A stretch of 64,000 bases of DNA from Microbulbifer bruguierae (GTDB lineage: Bacteria > Pseudomonadota > Gammaproteobacteria > Pseudomonadales > Cellvibrionaceae), in the NCBI RefSeq assembly GCF_029869925.1, contig NZ_CP118605.1:1862001-1926000 (forward strand), read 5' to 3'. Below the pieces are notes generated by a model. That model had not been told where the DNA came from and made no database searches. It worked only from the letters and a program-made list of their open reading frames with translations. The translations under genes were made by a program, and so were the position numbers. Position 1 is the first letter of the stretch; every line of letters starts with the position of its first letter. This document shows, piece after piece, positions 55,661 through 64,000 of the stretch.

Positions 55661-57769
55661 TCAGCCTTTGTTCTTGGCGATAATCTCGTCGGCAACGTTC
55701 TTCGGCGCTTCCGCGTACTTCTGGAATTCCATGGTGTAGGTGGCACGGCCTTGGGTCGCAGAACGCAGGTCAGTTGCGTAACCGAACATTTCCGCCAGCG
55801 GAACCTCGGCATTGATAACCTTACCGGACGAATTCTCATCCATGCCCTGGATCAGACCGCGGCGACGGTTCAGGTCACCTACCACGTCACCCATGTTCTC
55901 TTCAGGCGTAACCACCTCTACTTTCATGATCGGCTCAAGCAGAACTGCACCACCCTTCTGGGCCAGTTGCTTGGTCGCCATGGAAGCAGCGATTTTGAAC
56001 GCCATTTCGTTGGAGTCCACGTCATGGTAGGAACCATCAAAGATGGTAGCCTTCAGACCCAGCAGCGGGTAGCCGGCCAGAACACCGTTCTGCATCTGCT
56101 CGGAAATACCCTTCTGGATCGCCGGTACGTATTCCTTCGGAACCACACCACCCACGATTTCGTTGACGAATTCCAGTTGGTCTTCCGCTTCCTCGTCCAG
56201 GTTCGGCTCGAAGCGAATCCATACGTGACCGTACTGACCGCGACCACCGGACTGACGAACAAACTTGCCTTCGATCTCACACTTGTTGGTGATGCGCTCG
56301 CGGTAGGCTACCTGCGGCTTACCGATGTTGGCTTCAACATTGAACTCGCGACGCATACGGTCAACGATAATGTCCAGGTGCAGCTCACCCATACCGGAGA
56401 TGATGGTCTGGCCAGTCTCTTCGTCGGTCTTTACGCGGAAAGACGGGTCTTCCTGAGCCAGCTTGCCCAGTGCGATACCCATTTTTTCCTGATCCGGCTT
56501 GGACTTCGGCTCAACCGCTACGGAGATTACCGGCTCCGGGAACTCCATACGCTCGAGTACGATCTTGGCGTCTTCGGAACACAGGGTGTCACCAGTGGTG
56601 GTGTCTTTCAGACCGATGGCTGCCGCGATGTCACCTGCCAGTACTTCTTTGATTTCCTGACGGTTGTTGGAGTGCATCTGCACCATACGGCCGACACGCT
56701 CACGCTTCATCTTCACGGAGTTGTATACCGCGGTGCCGCTTTCCAGCTTACCGGAGTACACACGGAAGAAGGTCAGGGTACCAACGAAGGGGTCGGTAGC
56801 GATTTTGAACGCCAGTGCAGCAAACGGCGCATTGTCGTCAGCTTCACGGGTTTCGATGGTTTCGCCGTCGTCCAGAGTACCTTCGATCGCCTTAACCTGG
56901 TTCGGTGCCGGCAGGTATTCAATAACCGCGTCCAGCATGGCCTGTACGCCCTTGTTCTTGAACGCAGAGCCGCCCAGAACCGGAACGATTTCATTGGCCA
57001 GAGTACGCTGACGGATAGCTGCCTTGATTTCCTCTTCGGTCAGCTCACCTTCTTCCAGGTATTTTTCCATCAGTTCTTCGTTGGCTTCCGCCGCCGCTTC
57101 CACCAGGAATTCGCGCATTTCTTCGCACTCTTCCTGCATGTCAGCCGGGATGTCGGCGTAATCGAAAGTCATACCCATGTCTGCTTCGTTCCACAGGATG
57201 GCTTTCATTTTGACCAGGTCGACAACACCTTTGAACTCGTCTTCAGAACCGATGGTCATCTGAAGCGGAACAGCGTTAGCGTTCAGGCGGGTTTTCAGCT
57301 GGCTGACAACGTTGCGGAAGTTTGCACCGGTGCGGTCCATCTTGTTGACGAAGACCATGCGAGGTACTTCGTACTTGTTGGCCTGACGCCAAACGGTTTC
57401 AGTCTGCGGCTGTACGCCGGAGGAACCACACAGAACCACGACAGCACCGTCGAGAACACGCAGGGAGCGCTCTACTTCAATGGTGAAGTCAACGTGCCCG
57501 GGGGTGTCGATGATGTTGATGCGGTGCTGGTCGAACTGCTGCTGCATGCCCGCCCAGAAGCAGGTGGTGGCAGCAGAGGTGATGGTAATACCACGCTCCT
57601 GCTCCTGTTCCATCCAGTCCATGGTAGCGGCGCCTTCGTGCACCTCACCAATTTTGTGGGACAGACCAGTGTAGAAGAGTACACGCTCGGTAGTAGTGGT
57701 TTTACCGGCGTCTACGTGGGCGCAGATACCGATATTGCGATAGCGCGCGATAGGCGTTTTACGTGCCAC
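55661..57769 (-). CDS. fusA: Translation elongation factor G
   Basis: 702 residues. [40 protein letters not shown] and NKMDRTGA are the GTPase motifs; domain IV and V blocks ([33 protein letters not shown]) are complete. Drives translocation and ribosome recycling. Separated from rpsG by 122 bases holding an inverted repeat. Confidence 0.98.
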   Translation of the reverse strand: MARKTPIARYRNIGICAHVDAGKTTTTERVLFYTGLSHKIGEVHEGAATMDWMEQEQERGITITSAATTCFWAGMQQQFDQHRINIIDTPGHVDFTIEVERSLRVLDGAVVVLCGSSGVQPQTETVWRQANKYEVPRMVFVNKMDRTGANFRNVVSQLKTRLNANAVPLQMTIGSEDEFKGVVDLVKMKAILWNEADMGMTFDYADIPADMQEECEEMREFLVEAAAEANEELMEKYLEEGELTEEEIKAAIRQRTLANEIVPVLGGSAFKNKGVQAMLDAVIEYLPAPNQVKAIEGTLDDGETIETREADDNAPFAALAFKIATDPFVGTLTFFRVYSGKLESGTAVYNSVKMKRERVGRMVQMHSNNRQEIKEVLAGDIAAAIGLKDTTTGDTLCSEDAKIVLERMEFPEPVISVAVEPKSKPDQEKMGIALGKLAQEDPSFRVKTDEETGQTIISGMGELHLDIIVDRMRREFNVEANIGKPQVAYRERITNKCEIEGKFVRQSGGRGQYGHVWIRFEPNLDEEAEDQLEFVNEIVGGVVPKEYVPAIQKGISEQMQNGVLAGYPLLGLKATIFDGSYHDVDSNEMAFKIAASMATKQLAQKGGAVLLEPIMKVEVVTPEENMGDVVGDLNRRRGLIQGMDENSSGKVINAEVPLAEMFGYATDLRSATQGRATYTMEFQKYAEAPKNVADEIIAKNKG

Positions 57770-57793
57770 AGTTGTATCCTCGATATAACGGCA

Positions 57794-57840
57794 AAAGGCA
57801 GCGAGGCCCCAAACTTAACACTCAGGTCCTTGCTGCCTTT
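57794..57840 (-). promoter_or_regulatory. Inverted repeat between rpsG and fusA
   Basis: AAAGGCAGCGAGG (57794-57806) and CCTTGCTGCCTTT (57828-57840) pair over 13 positions with one mismatch. On the minus strand the stem ends in TTTT, resembling a weak terminator or attenuator within the str operon. Confidence 0.5.
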
Positions 57841-57891
57841 CGGTATTAATTTCCGATGTGGGTATTCATCAGAGTTAGAAGCGCCACTATC

Positions 57892-58362
57892 TTAGAAACG
57901 ATAGTGAGAGAACGCCTTGTTGGCTTCCGCCATACGGTGAACGTCTTCACGCTTCTTGACCGCGCCGCCCTTGTTCTGGGAAGCATCGATCATTTCGTTG
58001 GCCAGACGCTGAGCCATAGACTTCTCGCCGCGCTTACGGGAGAAATCTACCAGCCAGCGCATTGCCAGCGCAGTGCGACGCGCAGGACGCACTTCTACCG
58101 GTACCTGGTAGGTAGCACCACCAACACGACGGGACTTTACTTCCACCATCGGGGCGATATTTTCCAGGGACTCTTCAAAAATCTCGATCGGATCTTTGTT
58201 CAGCTTTTCTGAAACCAGATCCAGTGCACCATATACGATGCTCTCTGCCACAGACTTCTTACCAGAGATCATGACATGGTTCATGAACTTGGCCAAAGTC
58301 ACGTTCCCAAACTTGGGATCGGGCAGTACTTCGCGCTTGGCGACTACTCGTCTTCTTGGCAT
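57892..58362 (-). CDS. rpsG: 30S ribosomal protein S7
   Basis: 156 residues. [37 protein letters not shown] and [21 protein letters not shown] are diagnostic. In E. coli S7 represses the str operon. Confidence 0.98.
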   Translation of the reverse strand: MPRRRVVAKREVLPDPKFGNVTLAKFMNHVMISGKKSVAESIVYGALDLVSEKLNKDPIEIFEESLENIAPMVEVKSRRVGGATYQVPVEVRPARRTALAMRWLVDFSRKRGEKSMAQRLANEMIDASQNKGGAVKKREDVHRMAEANKAFSHYRF

Positions 58363-58477
58363 GGGATTGCCTCTCTTCAGGGTTACTCTGAGACGCCGCC
58401 GTAAACAATTACTACTCGGCGAGCTCAGCCTTACTCCGGTTATTCGTTAAACCGAAACGCAGTTGAGACCTTAAGGA

Positions 58478-58858
<381 letters not shown>

Positions 58859-58974
58859 TCACTCCAAAATAAAACGCCCCCACCATTAACAGCAGTGAGG
58901 GCCTATCGTCAGTGCACGACCTTCCGACCTGTCCGAAGACTGCCGGTTAGCCGTACCCCATTAGCGGGGGCCGC

Positions 58975-59003
58975 ATTCTATAAGCGGTGGCGCCCCTAGT
59001 CAA
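58975..59003 (-). promoter_or_regulatory. Sigma-70 promoter of the str operon
   Basis: Minus strand: TTGACT (59003-58998), 17-base spacer, TAGAAT (58980-58975). Expected start near 58968, about 115 bases before rpsL. Confidence 0.85.
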
Positions 59004-59049
59004 TCACCAAACGAAGTAACCACTAACTCCGTCTGGTGACAGCATTCTG

Positions 59050-59084
59050 ACTCTGACCGAAAGGCGAAACCTCTCGGTCAGAGT
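59050..59084 (-). terminator. Hairpin after rpoC
   Basis: ACTCTGACCGA (59050-59060) and TCGGTCAGAGT (59074-59084) make a perfect 11-base stem, with an inner AGG/CCT. It starts 15 bases after the rpoC stop on the minus strand. No U-tract follows. Confidence 0.65.
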
Positions 59085-59098
59085 TGCCTTTGCGAGCG

Positions 59099-62000
59099 TT
59101 ACTCGCCGGAAGACTTCAGCGCTTCGGTCAACGCTGCTTCCACTTCCTCGGCAGAAGGCCCCTCGCCGTAACTCAGGCTCACCTGCTGCTGACGCTTGCG
59201 CTTGCGCTCGGCGTGGTATGCGAGACCGGTACCGGCCGGGATCAGACGTCCCACAACCACGTTTTCCTTCAGGCCACGCAGGCTGTCTTCCTTGCCGGTT
59301 ACCGCGGCTTCGGTCAGTACCCGGGTGGTCTCCTGGAAGGAGGCCGCAGACAGGAAGGACTCGGTCGCCAGGGACGCCTTGGTGATACCCAGCAGCAGGC
59401 GTTCGAACTGCGCCGGCTGCTTGCCTTCGGCACGCAGACGCTCGTTCTCTTCCACCACACGCTGGTATTCCACCTGATCGCCCTTGATGAACTCAGAGTC
59501 ACCCATCTCAAGGATTTCAACTTTACGCAGCATCTGACGCACGATGGTCTCGATGTGCTTGTCGTTGATACCTACACCCTGGAGGCGGTAAACCTCCTGA
59601 ATCTCGTTGGTGATGTAGCGAGCCAGCTCCTCCACACCTTTAAGGCGCAGGATGTCGTGCGGGTTGGAAGGACCATCGGAGATCACTTCGCCCTTCTCTA
59701 CGGTTTCACCTTCGAACACGGTCAGCTGACGGTGCTTCGGAATCAGTACTTCGTAGTGATCCTTGCCATTGGCCAGCGGCTTGCCGTCACGCGGGGTGAT
59801 CTGCAGACGGATCTTGCCCTTGGTTTCCTTGCCGAAAGAAACGGTACCGGAGATTTCCGCCAGGATGGACGGCTCTTTCGGTTTACGCGCTTCAAACAGG
59901 TCGGCAACCCGCGGCAGACCACCGGTGATGTCCTTGGTTTTGCCGGATTCCTGAGGAATACGGGCAATAACATCACCGACATTCACCTTGTTATTCTCGG
60001 CCAGGCTCAGGATCGCCCGCGGCGGCAGCGCGTAGTGCGCAGGTGCGTTGGAGCTCGCCAGAGTCAGCTCTTCACCATTCTCATCCACCAGGGTCACCGC
60101 CGGGCGCAGGTCTTTACCCGCAGCCGGACGCTCAGCCGGATCGATGATCTCGATGGAAGACAGACCGGTAATTTCATCGGTCTGCTTGCGGATGGACAGA
60201 CCATCTTCCATACCAGACAGTTTCACCCAACCGGCCACCTCGGTGATGATCGGGTGAGTGTGCGGGTCCCACTTGGCCACAATCTGGCCGCCTTCGACTT
60301 CAGCACCTTCGTAAACGCTGATATTGGCACCGTAGGGCAGCTTGTAGCGCTCACGCTCACGACCGGAAGGATCAGCGACCGCCAGTTCACCAGAGCGGGA
60401 AACCGCGATCAGGTTGCCGCTTTCGGCTTTTACGGTCTTCACGTTGTGCAGACGCACGGTACCCGGCTGCTTCACCTGGATGCTGTCCGCCGCAGACGCA
60501 CGACTCGCCGCACCACCGATGTGGAAGGTACGCATGGTCAGCTGGGTACCCGGCTCACCGATGGACTGTGCTGCCACAACACCCACGGCTTCACCCGGGT
60601 TGGCGCGGTGACCGCGAGCCAGGTCGCGACCGTAACACTGGGCACAAATACCGTGGGCGGTTTCACAGGTGATCGCAGAACGCACGATAACCTCGTCGAT
60701 ACCCATACCTTCAATGCGCTCAACCCAGGCTTCGTCGATCATGGTACCGGCGGGTACGGCGATCTCGTCGCTGCCGGGCTTGATCACATCGCGGGCCACG
60801 ACACGGCCGAGGATGCGGTCACCCAGAGATTCGATCACGTCACCGCCTTCGATCACCGGCGCCATGGTCAGGCCGTCGTCGGTGCCACAGTCGATTTCGG
60901 TGATCACCACGTCCTGGGCCACGTCCACCAGACGGCGGGTCAGGTAACCGGAGTTCGCGGTTTTCAGTGCGGTATCCGCCAGACCTTTACGAGCACCGTG
61001 GGTCGAAATGAAGTACTGCAGTACGCTCAGACCTTCACGGAAGTTAGCAGTAATGGCGTTCTCGATAATGGAGCCGTCTGGACGCGCCATCAGACCACGC
61101 ATACCGGCGAGCTGGCGGATCTGAGCTTCAGAACCCCGTGCGCCGGAGTCGGCGTACATGTATACGGAGTTGAAGGAGTCCTGCTCGGTTTCGTTGCCTT
61201 CGCGATCGATCACCGGCTCTTTCTTGATACCGGCCATCATCGCCTGGGTCACCTTGTCGTTGGTACGGGACCAAACATCGATGACCTTGTTGTATTTCTC
61301 ACCCGCGGTTACCAGACCGGAAGCAAACTGGCTCTCAATTTCTTTCACTTCCGCTTCCGCAGAGGCAATCAGGTCGGCCTTGGCCGCCGGGATTTCGAAG
61401 TCGTTCACACCAATGGAGGAACCGGATTTGGTGGAGAAGTCGAAACCGGTATACATCAGCTGGTCAGCAAAGATAACGGTCGCCTTCAGGCCCACCTTGC
61501 GGTAGCACTCGTTCAGTACGCGGGAGATCGCCTTCTTCTTCATCGGCTGGTTGACGAATTCGAAGGGCAGGCCGTCCGGTACGATGTTCCACAGCAGCGC
61601 GCGGCCAACAGTGGTGTCGTATACGGTACGGGTTTTGTGCTTCTCGCCGTCTTCACCCACCTCGACTTCGTCGATACGCACTTTCACCTTCGCCTGCAGG
61701 CCAACCTGTTTGGCGTAGAAGGCCCGGCTGACTTCCTTGATATCGGTGAAGAACATGCCTTCGCCTTTATCGTTTACGCGTTCGCGGGTCATCCAGTACA
61801 GACCCAGTACCACGTCCTGGGACGGTACGATGATCGGCTCGCCGTTCGCGGGCGACAGGATGTTGTTGGTGGACATCATCAGCGCGCGGGATTCCAGCTG
61901 CGCTTCGATGGTCAGCGGCACGTGTACCGCCATCTGGTCACCGTCGAAGTCGGCGTTGTACGCCGCACACACCAGCGGGTGCAGCTGAATCGCTTTACCT

Positions 62001-63328
62001 TCAATCAGCACCGGCTCGAACGCCTGGATACCCAGACGGTGCAGGGTCGGTGCACGGTTCAGCAGTACCGGGTGCTCGCGGATCACCTCGTCGAGGATAT
62101 CCCACACGATAGCTTCTTCGCGCTCGACCATTTTCTTGGCCGCCTTGATGGTGGTGGCCAGGCCGCGGGCTTCCAGCTTGCCGAAAATGAACGGCTTGAA
62201 CAGCTCGAGGGCCATTTTCTTCGGCAGACCACACTGGTGCAGGCGCAGGGTCGGACCTACCACGATCACGGAACGACCGGAGTAGTCGACGCGCTTACCC
62301 AGCAGGTTCTGACGGAAACGACCCTGCTTACCCTTGATCATGTCGGCCAGGGATTTCAGCGGGCGCTTGTTGGAACCGGTGATGGCACGACCGCGACGGC
62401 CGTTGTCCAGCAACGCGTCCACAGACTCCTGCAGCATGCGCTTTTCGTTGCGCACGATAATGTCCGGCGCATTCAGCTCAAGCAGGCGCTTCAGACGGTT
62501 GTTACGGTTGATCACGCGGCGGTACAGGTCGTTCAGGTCGGAGGTCGCAAAGCGGCCACCGTCCAGCGGTACCAGCGGGCGCAGGTCCGGCGGCAGAACC
62601 GGCAGTGCCTGCATGACCATCCACTCCGGCTTGTTGCCAGATTTGTAGAAGGCTTCCAGCAGTTTCAGACGCTTGGACAGCTTCTTGATCTTGGTCTCGG
62701 AATTGGTGGCCGGGATCTCTTCGCGCAGGCGCTGGATTTCCTGGGGCAGGTCGATGTCGTTCATCAGCTCCTGGATGGCTTCCGCACCCATTTTCGCTTC
62801 GAACTCGTCGGCGAACTCTTCCATCGCTTCGAAGTACTGCTCGTCGTTCAGCAGCTGGCCGCGCTCCAGGGTAGTCATACCCGGATCGGTCACAACATAG
62901 CTTTCGAAGTACAGCACACGCTCGATATCACGCAGGGTCATATCCAGCAGCAGGCCGATCCGGGACGGCAGGGATTTCAGGAACCAGATATGCGCGACCG
63001 GGCTCGCCAGCTCGATGTGGCCCATGCGCTCACGGCGCACCTTGGCCTTGGTCACTTCCACGCCGCATTTTTCACAGATGATGCCGCGGTGTTTCATGCG
63101 CTTGTACTTACCGCACAGGCACTCGTAGTCCTTTACCGGGCCAAAAATCTTGGCACAGAACAGGCCTTCACGCTCCGGCTTGAAGGTACGGTAGTTGATG
63201 GTCTCCGGCTTTTTCACTTCGCCGTAGGACCAGGAGCGGATCATGTCCGGGGATGCCAGACCGATACGGATAGCGTCAAATTCTTCCAGCTGATCCTGGG
63301 CTTTCACCAGGTTTAACAAATCTTTCAA
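59099..63328 (-). CDS. rpoC: RNA polymerase beta' subunit
   Basis: 1409 residues, about the E. coli length. Zinc site 1 [19 protein letters not shown] (~70-88), lid/rudder region, the active-site [10 protein letters not shown] (~455-464) that binds catalytic magnesium, bridge-helix and trigger-loop region around [13 protein letters not shown] (~920-932), and zinc site 2 [13 protein letters not shown]. Complete and intact. Confidence 0.98.
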   Translation of the reverse strand: MKDLLNLVKAQDQLEEFDAIRIGLASPDMIRSWSYGEVKKPETINYRTFKPEREGLFCAKIFGPVKDYECLCGKYKRMKHRGIICEKCGVEVTKAKVRRERMGHIELASPVAHIWFLKSLPSRIGLLLDMTLRDIERVLYFESYVVTDPGMTTLERGQLLNDEQYFEAMEEFADEFEAKMGAEAIQELMNDIDLPQEIQRLREEIPATNSETKIKKLSKRLKLLEAFYKSGNKPEWMVMQALPVLPPDLRPLVPLDGGRFATSDLNDLYRRVINRNNRLKRLLELNAPDIIVRNEKRMLQESVDALLDNGRRGRAITGSNKRPLKSLADMIKGKQGRFRQNLLGKRVDYSGRSVIVVGPTLRLHQCGLPKKMALELFKPFIFGKLEARGLATTIKAAKKMVEREEAIVWDILDEVIREHPVLLNRAPTLHRLGIQAFEPVLIEGKAIQLHPLVCAAYNADFDGDQMAVHVPLTIEAQLESRALMMSTNNILSPANGEPIIVPSQDVVLGLYWMTRERVNDKGEGMFFTDIKEVSRAFYAKQVGLQAKVKVRIDEVEVGEDGEKHKTRTVYDTTVGRALLWNIVPDGLPFEFVNQPMKKKAISRVLNECYRKVGLKATVIFADQLMYTGFDFSTKSGSSIGVNDFEIPAAKADLIASAEAEVKEIESQFASGLVTAGEKYNKVIDVWSRTNDKVTQAMMAGIKKEPVIDREGNETEQDSFNSVYMYADSGARGSEAQIRQLAGMRGLMARPDGSIIENAITANFREGLSVLQYFISTHGARKGLADTALKTANSGYLTRRLVDVAQDVVITEIDCGTDDGLTMAPVIEGGDVIESLGDRILGRVVARDVIKPGSDEIAVPAGTMIDEAWVERIEGMGIDEVIVRSAITCETAHGICAQCYGRDLARGHRANPGEAVGVVAAQSIGEPGTQLTMRTFHIGGAASRASAADSIQVKQPGTVRLHNVKTVKAESGNLIAVSRSGELAVADPSGRERERYKLPYGANISVYEGAEVEGGQIVAKWDPHTHPIITEVAGWVKLSGMEDGLSIRKQTDEITGLSSIEIIDPAERPAAGKDLRPAVTLVDENGEELTLASSNAPAHYALPPRAILSLAENNKVNVGDVIARIPQESGKTKDITGGLPRVADLFEARKPKEPSILAEISGTVSFGKETKGKIRLQITPRDGKPLANGKDHYEVLIPKHRQLTVFEGETVEKGEVISDGPSNPHDILRLKGVEELARYITNEIQEVYRLQGVGINDKHIETIVRQMLRKVEILEMGDSEFIKGDQVEYQRVVEENERLRAEGKQPAQFERLLLGITKASLATESFLSAASFQETTRVLTEAAVTGKEDSLRGLKENVVVGRLIPAGTGLAYHAERKRKRQQQVSLSYGEGPSAEEVEAALTEALKSSGE

Positions 63329-63356
63329 GGCCTTTCCTCCACTAGGGGGTGGTCAA

Positions 63357-63411
63357 CCCGGCCATCACTTCTCGGGGCCGGGAAGGCCGGCAGAATCGAT
63401 ATTCTGCCGGC
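63357..63411 (-). other. Two hairpins in the rpoB-rpoC spacer
   Basis: CCCGGCC (63357-63363) with GGCCGGG (63376-63382), then GCCGGCAGAAT (63386-63396), loop CGAT, ATTCTGCCGGC (63401-63411), a perfect 11-base stem. Both lie between the two polymerase genes and before the rpoC ribosome-binding site. Confidence 0.7.
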
Positions 63412-63422
63412 ACTTTCAACAG

Positions 63423-63445
63423 TTCGCCTGCAAGCAGGCTCCTAC
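63423..63445 (-). repeat. REP-like palindromic element
   Basis: On the minus strand it reads GTAGGAGC-CTGC-TTGCAGG-CGAA, with GCCTGC/GCAGGC closing on AA. The GTAGGAGC...CGAA frame matches the REP elements of Pseudomonas that are spread by RAYT proteins. Only one copy was noticed in this window and no RAYT gene is present. Confidence 0.55.
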
Positions 63446-63463
63446 ACCTATTACCTTCCGGTC

Positions 63464-64000
<537 letters not shown>

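Noticed and set aside
59084..63316. A 1410-residue open frame antisense to rpoC
   Set aside because: It mirrors rpoC codon for codon and its protein has no fold-like pattern. Long antisense frames are common opposite highly biased genes; similar ones oppose fusA (55751-57895) and rplR to rplE (44089-45945).

Overview
The window comes from a gammaproteobacterium of moderately high GC. The ribosomal and RNA-polymerase genes, the EF-Tu, EF-G, SecY and alpha-subunit sequences, and the nearness of uvrA to rplQ all fit the Pseudomonadales/Cellvibrionales side of the class. A marine Microbulbifer-like organism is my best guess, made from sequence feel and not from a search. I see no tRNA, rRNA, CRISPR array, insertion sequence or phage gene.

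Layout. (1) Bases 1-2020 hold the 3' two thirds of uvrA. (2) Bases 2479-34506 are an accessory exopolysaccharide/capsule locus of the Wzx/Wzy type, read in blocks of alternating strand. The plus-strand block 2479-10454 has a CheR-like methyltransferase, a 1942-residue nonribosomal peptide synthetase (A-T-C-A-T-acyltransferase) and a FemAB/CelD-like acyltransferase. The minus-strand block 16560-10530 has a pyruvyltransferase-family protein, an FrhB-like iron-sulfur protein, a Wzy-like polymerase and two GT2 glycosyltransferases. The plus-strand block 16869-21591 has a Wzx-like flippase and two tandem asparagine-synthase-like paralogues. A beta-helix protein lies on the minus strand at 23236-21674. 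The plus-strand block 23533-34506 has VanZ-like, WcaJ-like initiating transferase, outer-membrane beta-barrel, short Wza-like export protein, Wzc-like co-polymerase/tyrosine kinase, WecB, WecC, a NodB-like deacetylase and a WecG-like transferase. (3) Bases 34702-37180 are pxpABC (5-oxoprolinase). (4) Bases 37336-64000 are, on the minus strand, a DUF1315 gene and then the core operons read right to left: rpoB-rpoC, str (rpsL-rpsG-fusA-tuf), S10, spc and alpha. Two plus-strand genes (YbaK-like and a Tat-exported PhoX/DUF839 protein) are inserted between tuf and rpsJ.

How the genes fit together. WecB and WecC should supply UDP-ManNAcA; WcaJ, two GT2 enzymes and WecG could build a short lipid-linked repeat; Wzx flips it, Wzy polymerises it, Wzc sets length, and the short Wza-like protein with the beta-barrel exports it. 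The unusual part is the decoration machinery: an NRPS whose second adenylation domain carries a glycine-type code, whose first lacks the usual amino-group-binding Asp, and which ends in a hexapeptide-repeat acyltransferase instead of a thioesterase. With the FemAB-like protein and the paired AsnB-like proteins this suggests a polysaccharide carrying an acyl-aminoacyl substituent. That is inference; no function was tested here.

The ribosomal half is ordinary in gene content but rich in readable regulation: near-consensus sigma-70 promoters before rpsJ, rpsL and rpsM, strong terminators after rplQ and between phoX-like and tuf, an array of hairpins between rpmJ and rpsM, and three hairpins between rpoB and rpoC, one of them REP-like.
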